A DNA stretch of 45,928 nt, taken from Priapulus caudatus. Taxonomy: Eukaryota > Priapulida > Priapulimorpha > Priapulimorphida > Priapulidae. Shown here piece by piece: positions 21,816 through 31,599 of this stretch; the first letter of the stretch is position 1, and each line of letters begins with the position of its first letter. The notes under the pieces are model-generated. The model worked only from the letters and a program-made list of their open reading frames with translations. It ran no database searches and was not told the DNA's origin. The translations under genes were made by a program, and so were the position numbers. The DNA is taken from positions 492,796-538,723 of the forward strand of contig NW_014577231.1 in NCBI RefSeq assembly GCF_000485595.1. Direction: 5' to 3'.

Positions 21816-22311
21816 GCACACCCACTTCAATATGCACCACTAATATCACAGTGAATCTCAATAAACATATTTACATAACTCCTCAGCACACACAAAAGAA
21901 TAAACACCCACTTCCCCACTCTATCACGGGTGTGCATATGGTACGCGGGCGATAATCTTCACCTTGCTGCAGATGTGCTGCCCTCCAGCGGCCAACTGTT
22001 TCTAGCGGTAACCCCATTCCTTGCCTCAACACCCTGTAGCAACATGTGACATCACCACAACCAGTCGAGGCTATGTTGGTTTGGCAAACAATTTAGCGTT
22101 GGCCGCCAGATTACCTGATTTCGCACCTCTTTCTTGTTGGTTTTAAGCAAACGCGCAGTCAAATGGGAGGAACTAGAGTATTTTGTCATAAGGTATGTTG
22201 ATTATGCATGCCACGAAGTATTTGCTAGTCTAGTACTGGAGAAATTAGCATTTGGATGCGCATTGTGAGCTTTAACATGTTATCATGGATATGCGTCGAG
22301 CGCGAGCGCTA

Positions 22312-22358
22312 GTGGTGGTGGTGGGGGGAGAGTGGGGGGAGGGGGCGGGTGGAGGTGG
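22312..22358 (+). other. G-quadruplex-prone G-rich run
   Basis: Runs G6, G6, G5 and G3 separated by 1-5 nt on the plus strand (22323-22349), preceded by GGTGGTGGTGG. It lies ~40 bp outside the right end of element 3, in HID1 intron G/H. The transcript strand is C-rich, so a quadruplex would form in DNA, not in the pre-mRNA. Confidence 0.7.
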
Positions 22359-23160
22359 CTCTGAATAGCAAAAGCAAGTTGCCGCGACGATGGCACGTGC
22401 AAGTGTCATCACTAATCAAAGATGGCATCACCCTTCCGCTGCGTGATAACCTCACTCCATTGAGTTGCTGAAATCCAGAGTTAGTATATTCAGGCAGGAC
22501 GAGAATTTCGCTCAGCTGTGAGTTACACATCTGCATTGCAGGTTGCCAGGCAATAATTATATTGATTAGAATAGTGCCATGTCACCCCCAATGCATGCGT
22601 TATGAGCTGCCCCCATGTTTTTGCCTACCCTTGGCGAGGCATTCAGGGTTCATTACAGTGTGCTATTACAGGGTGCTAATACAGACTGCTTTAGAAAATA
22701 ATATGATTTAAGGAGCGTAAACCTTGTTCAACAAAACATTTGCCTTTGCAATTGAACTGTACAACTGTAGCCTCACATCCACAATAGCAAAAGCAGTTCA
22801 GTCCTTTGTTAACAGTCAACAAATCCATGTTTAACCCTCCTCTTGAGGGTCAAAAGTTATCCGACACTTACTCTTCGCATGTCAGCAGAAAGTACATTTC
22901 ACGGTCCTTTCAATTAAGCCATAAAAATGCCTAGGTCACCGCTGAAACAAAAAAGTTTTTCAATCGCTCCGTCACACCATGTCCTCAGAAAAATGTCTAA
23001 AAATCTGCCCTGTGCCCCATTGACTTTGACCGCTGTGACCTCCAATCTTCGGCACAGTGATGGCTTTTCCTACCATGATTGCTATACACCGACTATCACG
23101 AGCCTAGGTCGAGCCGTTTAGATTTGTGCCGCAATTCTGCATTTCCTCCCTATACCTTAA
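22359..23160 (-). other. HID1 intron G/H, no gene seen
   Basis: Unique-looking intronic sequence. The frames present are short and unsupported. Confidence 0.5.
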
Positions 23161-23395
23161 GTTAAGGAGGGAATGTTCCCCCTTCTTTTACACCTCTTGA
23201 CCTTTGACCTCTGACCCCCCAGCTTCGACATCCCAACTCATTTTGACGATCCCCCCCAACGTCCCAAATATCGTGACCGTACGTCGAGCGGTTAAGATTT
23301 GTGCCCAACTGTTGACGGACGCACGGACGGACGGACGGACGGACGATCATGCGATTCTACAAGCTGCATCTGACTATGTCAGATGAGCTAAAAAA
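23161..23395. repeat. Dispersed repeat with ACGG tract
   Basis: Contains CTTGACCTTTGACCTCTGACC (direct AGGTCA half-sites on the minus strand), an ACGG tandem run at 23311-23346 and a tail with GTCAGATGAGCTAAAAAAC. Its tail resembles the one at 10490-10520. Confidence 0.6.
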
Positions 23396-23689
23396 CACAC
23401 ATTTTATTCATTATTATAAAATATAATATCACTATAATTGTAATTCGTAGTGTAAATGTGTTATTTTCAACTTAATATTAAAGTTACGAGAGGGTCTGGG
23501 CTCTCGTAATGTTAGGAGGAAATTTCCGAGGATTTTTCGTTATCGTAACCTTACAATGTTTCTGTCAACGGTTTACGAGTCGAAGTTAATGGTAAGACTA
23601 ATGTTGCGACTAATTTTGTTTCTGACAATGGCCCCCTGGTATACATGCGCAGCTGGCTACAGATATACACAGCTGACTACATCCCCTAC

Positions 23690-24118
23690 CTCTCTAACAC
23701 TTCTTACCAACCTTTCCCCTAAAACACACCCTCCCCCCCCCTTCCCCCCGGATCACCTCGTTGGAGAACTCCTCCTCCTTCTGGCTGTAGTCGCTAGCAC
23801 CTCTCACCAACCTTCCCCCTAAAACACACCCTCCCCCCTTCCCCTCGGATCACCTCGTTGGAGAACTCCTCCTCCTTCTGGTTGTAGTCGCTAGCACCTC
23901 TCACCAACCTTCCCCCTAAAACACACCCTCCGCCCTTCCCCCCGGATCACCTCGTTGAAGAACTCCTCCTCCTTCTGGCTGTAGTCGTGGTCAAGCATGG
24001 CAACGTTAGCACCTCTTACCAACCTTCCACCTAAAGAACACCCCCCTCCCCCACCCCGATTACTGCGTTAGCACCTCTTACTACCCTTCCCCCTATAGTA
24101 AATCCTCCTGACTATCAC
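23690..24118 (-). repeat. 97-bp repeat multiplying the exon G 5' splice site
   Basis: Three copies (splice points at 23757, 23854 and 23951, exactly 97 bp apart) each contain the last ~35 nt of exon G, the junction GAG|GTGATCC and G-rich intron sequence with GGGGGAAGG. The copy at 23951 also includes more exon (LDHDYSQ). A partial unit without the exon part lies at 24005-24080. The authentic exon end is 24119 (GAG|GTGATAG). Confidence 0.93.
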
Positions 24119-24366
24119 CTCGTTGGAGAACTCCTCCTCCTTCTGGCTGTAGTCGTGGTCGAGCGTGACAACGAGCACTTGCAGGGCGGTCTCGACGAGT
24201 GGCTCAGCGTAGTCGGTGAACATCAGGTGGTTATAGGGGATGCCGTAGCCGACGGGGTCGTACGCGCACACAGTGTTCAGCAGTGACGTGAAGAGTGGCA
24301 GCGCGTGCCGGTTCTCCGCAGACGTGAAGTAGCCGATCCAGCGATTGCGCTGGCTGTACTCGGAGC
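24119..24366 (-). CDS. HID1: HID1 exon G
   Basis: Two bases and 82 codons: GSEYSQRNRWIGYFTSAENR, then HALPLFTSLLNTVCAYDPVG and YGIPYNHLMF, ending LDHDYSQKEEEFSNE. It closely matches the family through LDHD; the Glu-rich tail is lineage-specific. The acceptor is GCGCCAG|GCTCC. The donor at 24118 is followed in the intron by three tandem duplicates. Confidence 0.97.
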
Positions 24367-24759
24367 CTGGCGCACGCGCGAGAGAGAGAGATGCGTGAGA
24401 GATGATATAATCACTCTTTATTTTCTATGGCAGTTAAATTATAGTTAGTGCTAAAGTTTGGTTTCTAGAATGTAGGTCAAGCAGCAACGCGGCAGGTGTT
24501 CGTTGGCACTCGCTGTGTGTTGGGACTTCCTGGCAGCGTGTGGTACGCGCAGGGATGTGTTATAACAGCTGTTGCTTCACCTCGTCAACAATTCAGTTGA
24601 CGGTCAGTTCAAAGATGCAAATTACCCATTTATTTAATGTTAACTTCATGGCTTCAACACATCTAATAACAAGCACACCTCACTTGCATAATGTTACGGT
24701 TTATCAAACACTAGCATCAAACTGATCAAATATGCTAGTTGAATAGGTACAGGACCTAC
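24367..24759 (-). other. HID1 intron F/G
   Basis: 393-bp intron with a short GAGAGA run near its 3' end. No gene. Confidence 0.6.
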
Positions 24760-24925
24760 CTGTGTGCAGGTACATTGTTTCCGAAAAACAAGTGAGCAGT
24801 AGTTTTAGAAGATCACTGCGATTGGACAGATTCTGCGCATGCTTTGGAGGCGAATGAGCAAAACCCACGCCGGCCTCCCAGATGTATTCGCACGAGTCTA
24901 TAGACTGCAAATCTTCAGGAACGTC
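24760..24925 (-). CDS. HID1: HID1 exon F
   Basis: 55 codons plus one base: DVPEDLQSIDSCEYIWEAGV, then GFAHSPPKHAQNLSNRSDLL and KLLLTCFSETMYLHTG. It matches the family's SLDSCEYIWEAGVGFAHSP and LLKLLLTCFSEAMYL blocks. The acceptor is TTTACAG|GACGTT and the donor CACAG|GTAGGT. Confidence 0.98.
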
Positions 24926-25032
24926 CTGTAAATTAGAATTCGATGATGAACAAATGCTCGATAACGTCCCGTGTTTATTACAACACCTTTGTGATGCTAA
25001 TCAGAAAAAAGCTATAAAGTGTGAGTACTCAC

Positions 25033-25086
25033 TGGACCGCTTTTCTTGCTGGAAGCGACGGTAAAATCCGGGCAGAATGACAAGTC
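25033..25086 (-). CDS. HID1: HID1 exon E (18 codons)
   Basis: DLSFCPDFTVASSKKSGP, matching the family's DLLFCPDFTV. The acceptor is TATACAG|GACTTG and the donor GGTCCA|GTGAGT. Phase 0 on both sides. Confidence 0.95.
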
Positions 25087-25367
25087 CTGTATACAAGAAT
25101 CAACCAAAGATGAGTCAGTAGCTAAGCAATTTATCACCAATTCATTCGGAAAACATAACGAGAAAAAAGAAGTCAATAAAAATGGTAGATAAAACCTGTA
25201 TCAACTTAGCAAACATCCGACTAACAGATATTCATTCATAATGTATCCTTTCATTTATCTATGACATAAACAAATCTACAAATATATGGAACTTCCTCCA
25301 AGAAATATTGTATTATAGCACATTAACCCATTTTTGTATGCTCTTGACTATATCCTTGAAAACTTAC

Positions 25368-25406
25368 AGAGACTGCATTGAGCAGAGATTGAGCCAAAGG
25401 TACTGC
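25368..25406 (-). CDS. HID1: HID1 exon D (13-codon micro-exon)
   Basis: AVPLAQSLLNAVS, matching the family's ARPLAESLLLAIA. The acceptor is a long T-run ending CAG|GCAGTA and the donor TCTCT|GTAAGT. Phase 0 on both sides, so it could be skipped without a frameshift. Confidence 0.93.
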
Positions 25407-25571
25407 CTGAAAAAAAATAAAGAATGAACAATACATATCTGTATACATGTTTTTTTGCAGCCAAGCATTTTCTTAGTGTATAACTGTTAGAACAAATTCT
25501 ATGCTAATCTGTCTCCAACTCCTGTACATTGCAACAATCAGCCCCATGCCACCTGAAAAACTACTCTCTAC

Positions 25572-25687
25572 CTCTCCTTCTTCGTCTTCCTGTTGTCCTG
25601 GCAACGTCGACCAGAAGAAGCCTCTCCATTCCGGGTCCTCGAATATGTATGGAAGGATACGAGTCAGCAACCTAACGCAGTTCAACG
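25572..25687 (-). CDS. HID1: HID1 exon C
   Basis: Two bases and 38 codons: LNCVRLLTRILPYIFEDPEW then RGFFWSTLPGQQEDEEGE. The first part is nearly identical to the family; the acidic end is where vertebrates carry their EEDDE linker. The acceptor is TTGCAG|CGTTG and the donor GGAGAG|GTAGAG. Confidence 0.98.
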
Positions 25688-26251
25688 CTGCAATGCAATC
25701 GCGGCAGACGGTTCCTTAAGTCAACAGTGGCATTACATGACTTTATAGTTCCAATCAAACACGTTCTTAGTTTGTTTGAGATTTTCGACCATTGAATATT
25801 TTGGTCCCATTTTACGGTAATTTTCTTTGAAGTTTCCCCGTTTCGATTATTGCTAATCCAGTGTTGACCATAGCAAATATTTGGCATGATGTAACAATGA
25901 GAACAATTTGAAATTTAGGAGGACCATCTCTTTTTTCTCCTTATTTCTACCCCTGCATGATCTACACAGAAACTTTCTGCGACGAACAGAATACCGTGTT
26001 GCAGACATGGCGAGGCTCGGCCTCGGGTGAACCGTCGCATACTGTATACGCTGTATATTTCACAGTGGTTTAATTTTCGCAAATTTCGCGAACTCGTCCC
26101 CAACCGCGAGAATAACAACACGCGAGTAATTCATACCGAATAATTCATAATTCACCGACCGAGAAACTAACCACTCGCGAAATTGTCCGTCAAGTCTGAA
26201 TTCGCGAAAATATCTGTAAGCGAAAAATATGGCGTATACAGTAACTCGTAC
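25688..26251 (-). other. HID1 intron B/C
   Basis: 564-bp intron. Contains several short words such as TTCGCGAA and ATTCGCGAAAATATC near 26080-26230. No gene. Confidence 0.5.
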
Positions 26252-26355
26252 CGATTTGCTGTTCGAGCTGCGTGCCGCACGACGACTCTGATGCACGGAG
26301 CAACTTTTCAACAGCTTTGTAGCACAGCGTAGCAAGATTCGACGGCGACTCCTCT
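26252..26355 (-). CDS. HID1: HID1 exon B
   Basis: One base, 34 codons and one base: EESPSNLATLCYKAVEKLLR then ASESSCGTQLEQQI. It matches the family's EESPSNLATLCYKAVEKL. The acceptor is TGCCGTAG|AGAGG and the donor AATCG|GTACGA. Confidence 0.98.
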
Positions 26356-26432
26356 CTACGGCATATCGGCAATAGTACAACGATGGATTAATTTACCAGC
26401 GTAAAATATAATTAGAATACAACTGCATGTAT

Positions 26433-26463
26433 AATGAAAGTGTCAATGACACTGTAGCTCACC
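26433..26463. repeat. Second exact copy of the 31-bp sequence
   Basis: Identical over 31 bp to 9555-9585 and in the same orientation. It lies in HID1 intron A/B. The ~250 bp following it do not obviously match the other copy apart from a short AGATxGCGCTA word. Confidence 0.85.
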
Positions 26464-27055
26464 ACAAAAAAGGACACAAATGAGTGAGTAAGAAGTCATT
26501 TTTAATTGAGCAACCATCGACGTACATTATAGAAACGATTGCCATCTGTATATTGCAATAATAATTTATAAACCAAAATGAATCACAATTTGTGACCGTA
26601 GATGGCGCTATACCCGCTTTGTAGCGATGGCGTTTGAATAAATGGGTGTTGCTATCCCCCGGGCATGGAGGGAGGGTCACGTGATACCGTTGACGTATAC
26701 TTCAAAACCATTACCCATCCGGTAACGCTAACTCCAATACCTCCAACGCTAACCATGAGTTGAGACATGTACCTATAATTAATTAGTAATTATATACTCG
26801 TTTGTTATTGACGCTGTATGAAAATGACGCTCATGCTACAGAATGATTGTGTCTGCTTCCTAATGCCAATACTACATTCTAGCTTTTAGTACCATATTTT
26901 TAAGTGAAACAAACATAATATGAGTAAGTGAAGCAGGTCAGAAAGTTCAGCCAATCCAAAAAACTGGTTAATAATTGATAATTTCGGGCCATAAGTCAGT
27001 ATAGTGTTATCATGCAGTTGCTATAGTGTTACTGATTGATGAGAGTGGGACATAC

Positions 27056-27165
27056 CTCAAAGCTCTAATCTCTGCTGCTGGAATTAGAGTGAAGAAATCC
27101 TGAACACCCACTAGCGTTTCGGAAAAGAACTGGTCCCAGAATGGATCGTCAGCAGCTTCTACAGG
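27056..27165 (-). CDS. HID1: HID1 exon A (second coding exon)
   Basis: 36 codons plus two bases: PVEAADDPFWDQFFSETLVG then VQDFFTLIPAAEIRALR. It matches the family's PVEATDDAFWDQFW and LVPAAEIRAVR. The acceptor is TTTTTAG|CCTGTA and the donor TTGAG|GTATGT. About 20-25 residues, including the initiator and the myristoylation glycine, must lie on an upstream exon to the right that I could not find. Confidence 0.97.
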
Positions 27166-28859
27166 CTAAAAAGTAACAATTTCACATGTTTTCCCAAACA
27201 TTTTCATATTTTCTCAGCTGCTCTGATACTTAATTTACTGGTACTTCTCACCAAGTGTATAAAGTAATCACACACAAACAACCTCACACATCATTATTTT
27301 CACAAAGATGCCTGCCGATTTCCATTTCAAAGTAGATTGGTTTACATATGTCAACATCAAAGTTCCCTCTAATTATTAGTAGTCAGTGTGTGCAAAAATC
27401 TTATGTTGAGCAAATTTTCCCCCTGTGACAAAAGTACGTGCGCACTGAATGGTTGTGCAAATGCAAACTTGAAATTGTTTCAAGATAATTTTGGCACAGC
27501 CTATCTCTCATCTAATATATATTTGAGTTCGTATGTATGTATCTTACTTCCCGTAATATAGGCGGACAGAATCCAAAGGCCGCCCAACGCCCCGATTCTG
27601 CGCATGCCCAATGTAGGTTCACCATGCGCGGCATCTTGTATACTCAGGGGCGTAGTGTTCGTAGCTTGGAAAAAAGCCTGCTCAAACCAGGGTCAAAGCG
27701 GGTCACCATAAACAATTCTGCCCGCTGAAAAACTCCCTCAAATCATTTGCTGTACGAACCCGTATAGTGCAAAGGACCGCCAAAGCCAATACTTAAAACA
27801 CACCAGCAACCAGCGAAGGAGACGGAACGAGCGGTATGTAGTAATTTCATTTCTCCTACGTCACCAGTCCTTGCTGCTAGGTAATTGCAAAGGGCCGCAA
27901 AACCAATACTAAAGACTACCACGCCAGAGGAACGGTAGGAACCGAGGATTGCAAGAGCAGGAGGGAAAGCCAGACAGTAGAAGATACCAAAGAACACTCT
28001 GAGAGGTTACGGGGCACGCGCGTTACTGGTGCGCTAACAACAGGAGCCCTTATTACCTTTAAAACAAATAATACTTGACGGTTAGCTCATAACAAGTTTT
28101 ATTTTAAGAAAATAGTTAACCGGGGTTTCCAAACTTTCTTTTTGGGCGCCCTAACAAGTGAGGGGCTTTCCGAAAACATACCATCATTTTTCTTGCTTTT
28201 ATAATTCAAGAAAAAGGTTCTCAATCCTCGACAAAGTCCCTCGCGTCCGAATAACCCACAATGAAACCTCTATCTAGTCTGTCTGTAGGGTTAATAACCG
28301 TGGAGTGCTTTCCTGTCACTGGTCCAAAACCTTCAAACCGTCGCCGTCAAACCATCAAACTCGCCGGAAAATCCGCTGAACAAACCAGTTAATTCGCCTC
28401 AATCTTCACGAGCAATTCAGCACTCTACTGCCACCGAGTGCTGCCACTCAGACAGAAAAACCTATCGATATTTCTTGCCCTCACCTCAATGATTCGTCAT
28501 AGCCTGCTTGTTTCCGGGGTTTGGTTATTTGCTGACAAGCGAAACTCGAAAATCAATACTAAAACAGAGCATAACTCTATAATTATATAGCATTACCAGC
28601 TATTCGATATTATATTATTGCCAGTATATCTTTAAATTTCTCACTTCCGTGTGATTTTAGCTTTCGCAGAGTGATTTTTTGATTCTCTTCGAGTTGCCTG
28701 GCGGCAATCTCAGAATTGCACCAATTAAGTGTTTACCATTCCAAAGACATTAATTTCATTTTCTGATTCAATTACAAAATTTCTTAATTACAATGTGTAG
28801 TATATGTGATCGGGCCTTGCTTCGTTCAGCATTGATTCGTACGGCATTGTTGTTGTTGA
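27166..28859 (-). other. Probable HID1 first intron, no gene seen
   Basis: Includes a small internal duplication (about 27765-27800 and 27885-27920, sharing GCAAAGG.CCGC and CCAATACT). No exon matching the HID1 N-terminus and no other gene recognised. Confidence 0.45.
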
Positions 28860-28948
28860 TCATTGTAAATATGTATTTTTTACATATATATTATATAATA
28901 TATAGTTATATGTAATATATAACATTAATATATTATACAATTTACAAT
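28860..28948. repeat. AT-rich cruciform-prone block
   Basis: About 80 bp of TATATA-type sequence bounded by ATTGTAAAT and its complement ATTTACAAT. Confidence 0.6.
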
Positions 28949-29936
28949 CGTATATGATCGTCAATGCGTTGGGCTTCAGTTTGCATTGGTTCGCCGTTCA
29001 GCATGTGTTTCGTGCATTAGTGTGTTTGTGGCGCGCTCGAGAGTTTGTTTCAAAGCCCCCATTTTTGTGTTCCTCCACCCTAGAGCCCATTTTGAGATAC
29101 TTGCGTCCTCGCATATAGATATCAACCTTTATTGTCTGCATCATTTGTACGGCATTGTTTGTATGCGACACAGACCCATCTCGCTGGCTGCTGTCCGCTA
29201 AGTCATAGTCTTTCACGCATTTGATTTTAAAATGAGCCATTGTGATACTCATGCGAGGCATTTATATTGTTTCATGTCTGCCCCTGTGCAGGATTGTTTG
29301 CAAACGCAGTTTTTGATTACTTGAAGTTGCATTCGTCTACTCAGTGTTTGCTATCATTTGTTTTCCGGGATTGTTAATGTCAATTGTTTTTGTCGCGCAC
29401 TGACATTGCTGCCGTGGTGCAGGCACGTTTGTTTTTCGGCACTTTTAAATTTTGATGTTGGTTCGTCACCCCTAGCGCATGCTCGTCTATCGCAACGCCC
29501 AATATAGTTTCTAAATGCCATTGTTTGTCTCCAACATTTCATTTTGTGGGATCACCAGAGAAATAACACAGCATGTGTGTTCCAACGCGATTGTTATATA
29601 GTGCCAATTTGCTTTTTTTGTGGTGATTGATTTTGTTTAATCAAGAGGCCTTGAAATGAAGAAGTCCAACCACATTCGTACCCCTGTGCATCATCTGTTG
29701 GTTTGATTAGCTTGCTTTTTTTGCAGACCGCCGAGGCCTCCCCTCTCGCAACACCTCGCTCCCCCCCTCTCTCTCTCCGCTCTCGCACCAAAACACACGG
29801 TATCTTGCAACCGACGACGCGCGTCGCCCTTCAGGGTGCGGCGCACATAATACTGTGATGCACGCTCTACATTACAGATATCATACATATATACTTTTCC
29901 TATATTTTACTATAAATTGGGCGTAATTAAAGCGCC
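28949..29936. other. Unassigned sequence with repeated CATTGTTT words
   Basis: TTG-rich sequence with recurring GCATTGTTTG-like words at irregular spacing and a CT run near 29755-29785. The short frames present have no recognisable motif. Confidence 0.35.
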
Positions 29937-29940
29937 ACAT

Positions 29941-30444
29941 TGCGATTTTCAACCGCTAAATTATCTCAGTACCTAGACTAGCACAAATACTTCGTGTCAC
30001 TGCATAATAATATCTCTATGGCAAATAAACCTTCTAGCTTCTCCATTTCACTGGCCGTGTCTTTTAAAAAGCGCTACTATTCTTTTTGACATACCTCCAC
30101 ATTGTTTGGTTGACAGTTTTGTCAGTTTTCCCCACATCTCCACAGCAACGCTCGCAGCTGTCTGCCCGCGGTACCAGCCGGTTATACGGGCCGCAGCCAA
30201 CGATAAAAAATCTGAAGTCATCCGTCACCACCTTCGATGTATATGTTGTCTTGAAAATTTATGCGTTGGCCGGCCTGATTACCTATTTTCCGCACCTCCT
30301 TTCTTGTTCGGGAACGCGCGTCAAATCGGGTAGGAAACTAGAGTTCTATTTGTCATCAAGGCAGTGTGATTCATCATGCCTCGAATTATTGCTAGCTCTC
30401 GTACTGGAGAAATTCAGCACGTTTGGATGCGCACCTGTGCGCTT
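29941..30444. mobile_element. ~504-bp TTAA-flanked MITE
   Basis: TTAA at 29937-29940 and 30445-30448. The ends are inverted over about 130 bp, and they and part of the centre (GCGTTGGCCGGCCTGATTAC) match element 3. It is non-autonomous; the frames inside are unsupported. Confidence 0.75.
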
Positions 30445-30448
30445 TTAA

Positions 30449-31599
30449 GACGGAGAGCGCTACAATGGCTGAACATTGAAAAAACATGTTGTAGTCATTC
30501 AGTGAATTGTAAATTTACGAGATTACATTACTTCTTGAATAATTCTTCTGCATGTATTTATTACTTCAGCTGTCTTCCTTGATAATGCTATAACCAACCG
30601 CCTTGTTCCTAGATGTCCCTACGCTGATAGTGACGGTCTGAAAATCTGCGTTTCTTTTTGCCGCAAAACCCGACTCGAGATAGATAGTGGCTGCCTACAT
30701 CGAGCCTTGCTCTTCTTCTGTTCTGGCGATTAGTGCTTTCCGGGCGATAACCATTTCAGGACGCTGTTTTCTTGTAGTTACTCTATTTTGAACACAATTA
30801 GAAATTTTTTTCCTATTTATCTATTTCATTTTTTTCGCAATTTTCCATATATATTGTGAATTTGCTGGTCCCAGAGCCACTTTACGGTTTCCACAAAATC
30901 CGTTTAAGTCTGGGTCTTTGTGTGCCCGTTATTTACTCAACTATTTATTTTGTCGTTGTATTCACAGACTGCTTCTCTATTCAGCGTACGCTTTAGCAGA
31001 TGGTGGTAAGCGTTATTTCCGGCGACCAACGCGTTATGGCCCTTGTATTTTATATTTCTAGTGTTTCAATTATCGGTAGACTTTTGGTTACTAACCTAAT
31101 AATTCTGTTGAAATCCACATAAAGTATAATTCGCTGTCAACATAAACGGGGCAGAGAGCTTTATTTTAAGTGTCGGACAATATTACTTTGGCTGCTTATT
31201 GTGCATGGTTTCAGCATTTGCACATGTTTGGTTCGTTTCTTACCCTTATTAAATTTGATTTTGGTTGTGTTTATTGTGTGTTGTTATTGTGTATTATTAT
31301 TAGCTCCCTATTTCCCAATCAAGAGTAAAGTGTGGTTGATTTGTGACTTTAAACGAGAGTTTAAAACGGGAATAAGTTGCGCTAATTTTTTCGTGGTGTT
31401 GTTTTTAAAAAAAAAAAAAACTAGCGCGATTGCATTATTTTTAATCTCTTCTCCCTCATGTCGGTGGTGGTGTCTGCGAGTCTTTAGAATAATTGTTGGT
31501 TATGGTATTGGCATTACAGCCGTGCGCAGTCTTTTTGGCTCTTTAGAATAAGGCTATATAAAGTAAAACCTAGACATCTTTGATTCAATTGAATAACCA
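30449..31599. other. Unassigned AT-rich sequence
   Basis: No gene recognised. An A14 homopolymer lies near 31408-31421. A plus frame (31201-31551) is hydrophobic and low in complexity and has no support. Confidence 0.35.

Larger units (their letters stand above)
19388..22018. mobile_element. TIR DNA element 2 (AATGGGG family), nested in element 3
   Basis: The ends match element 1 with one-base differences. The first ~950 bp parallels 975-1944, including the THAP-like exon and its GTAAGT donor; the rest is ~86-bp units (about 20405-20610, 21119-21395, 21815-21910), linker and two alternating tracts. Frequent small indels relative to element 1 suggest poor base accuracy here. Confidence 0.82.
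18909..22271. mobile_element. TTAA-flanked TIR element 3 carrying a nested element 2
   Basis: TTAA at 18905-18908 and 22272-22275 flank inverted ends (AGCCTCACAGATGCGCATCC on the left; the right end is the complement of AGCTCACAATGCGCATCC). Inverted similarity extends about 130 bp inward. The same ends recur at 29941-30444 and 38291-38780, also next to TTAA. A TTAA target fits piggyBac or Kolobok-type elements. No transposase is seen. Element 2 (19388-22018) interrupts it. Confidence 0.78.
746..27165 (-). other. HID1: HID1 gene span (17 internal exons; first and last exons not in view)
   Basis: HID1 is a conserved peripheral membrane protein of the Golgi/trans-Golgi network. In worms and mammals it is needed for dense-core vesicle and neuropeptide/hormone cargo sorting, and family members are N-myristoylated at Gly2. 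Seventeen exons align in order with the family, each bounded by AG/GT and with intron phases that join correctly (for example A ends AG and B begins A, giving Arg; P ends AA and Q begins G, giving Lys). They encode about 808 residues against 788 recalled for the human protein, so the whole protein here is probably about 850 residues. The excess is mainly in the acidic linker (exons M-O). Introns range from 107 bp (E/F) to 6.3 kb (G/H) and 7.7 kb (P/Q), the two long ones swollen by transposons. Missing are the first exon, expected beyond 27.2 kb, and the last exon, expected left of position 1. Confidence 0.95.
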
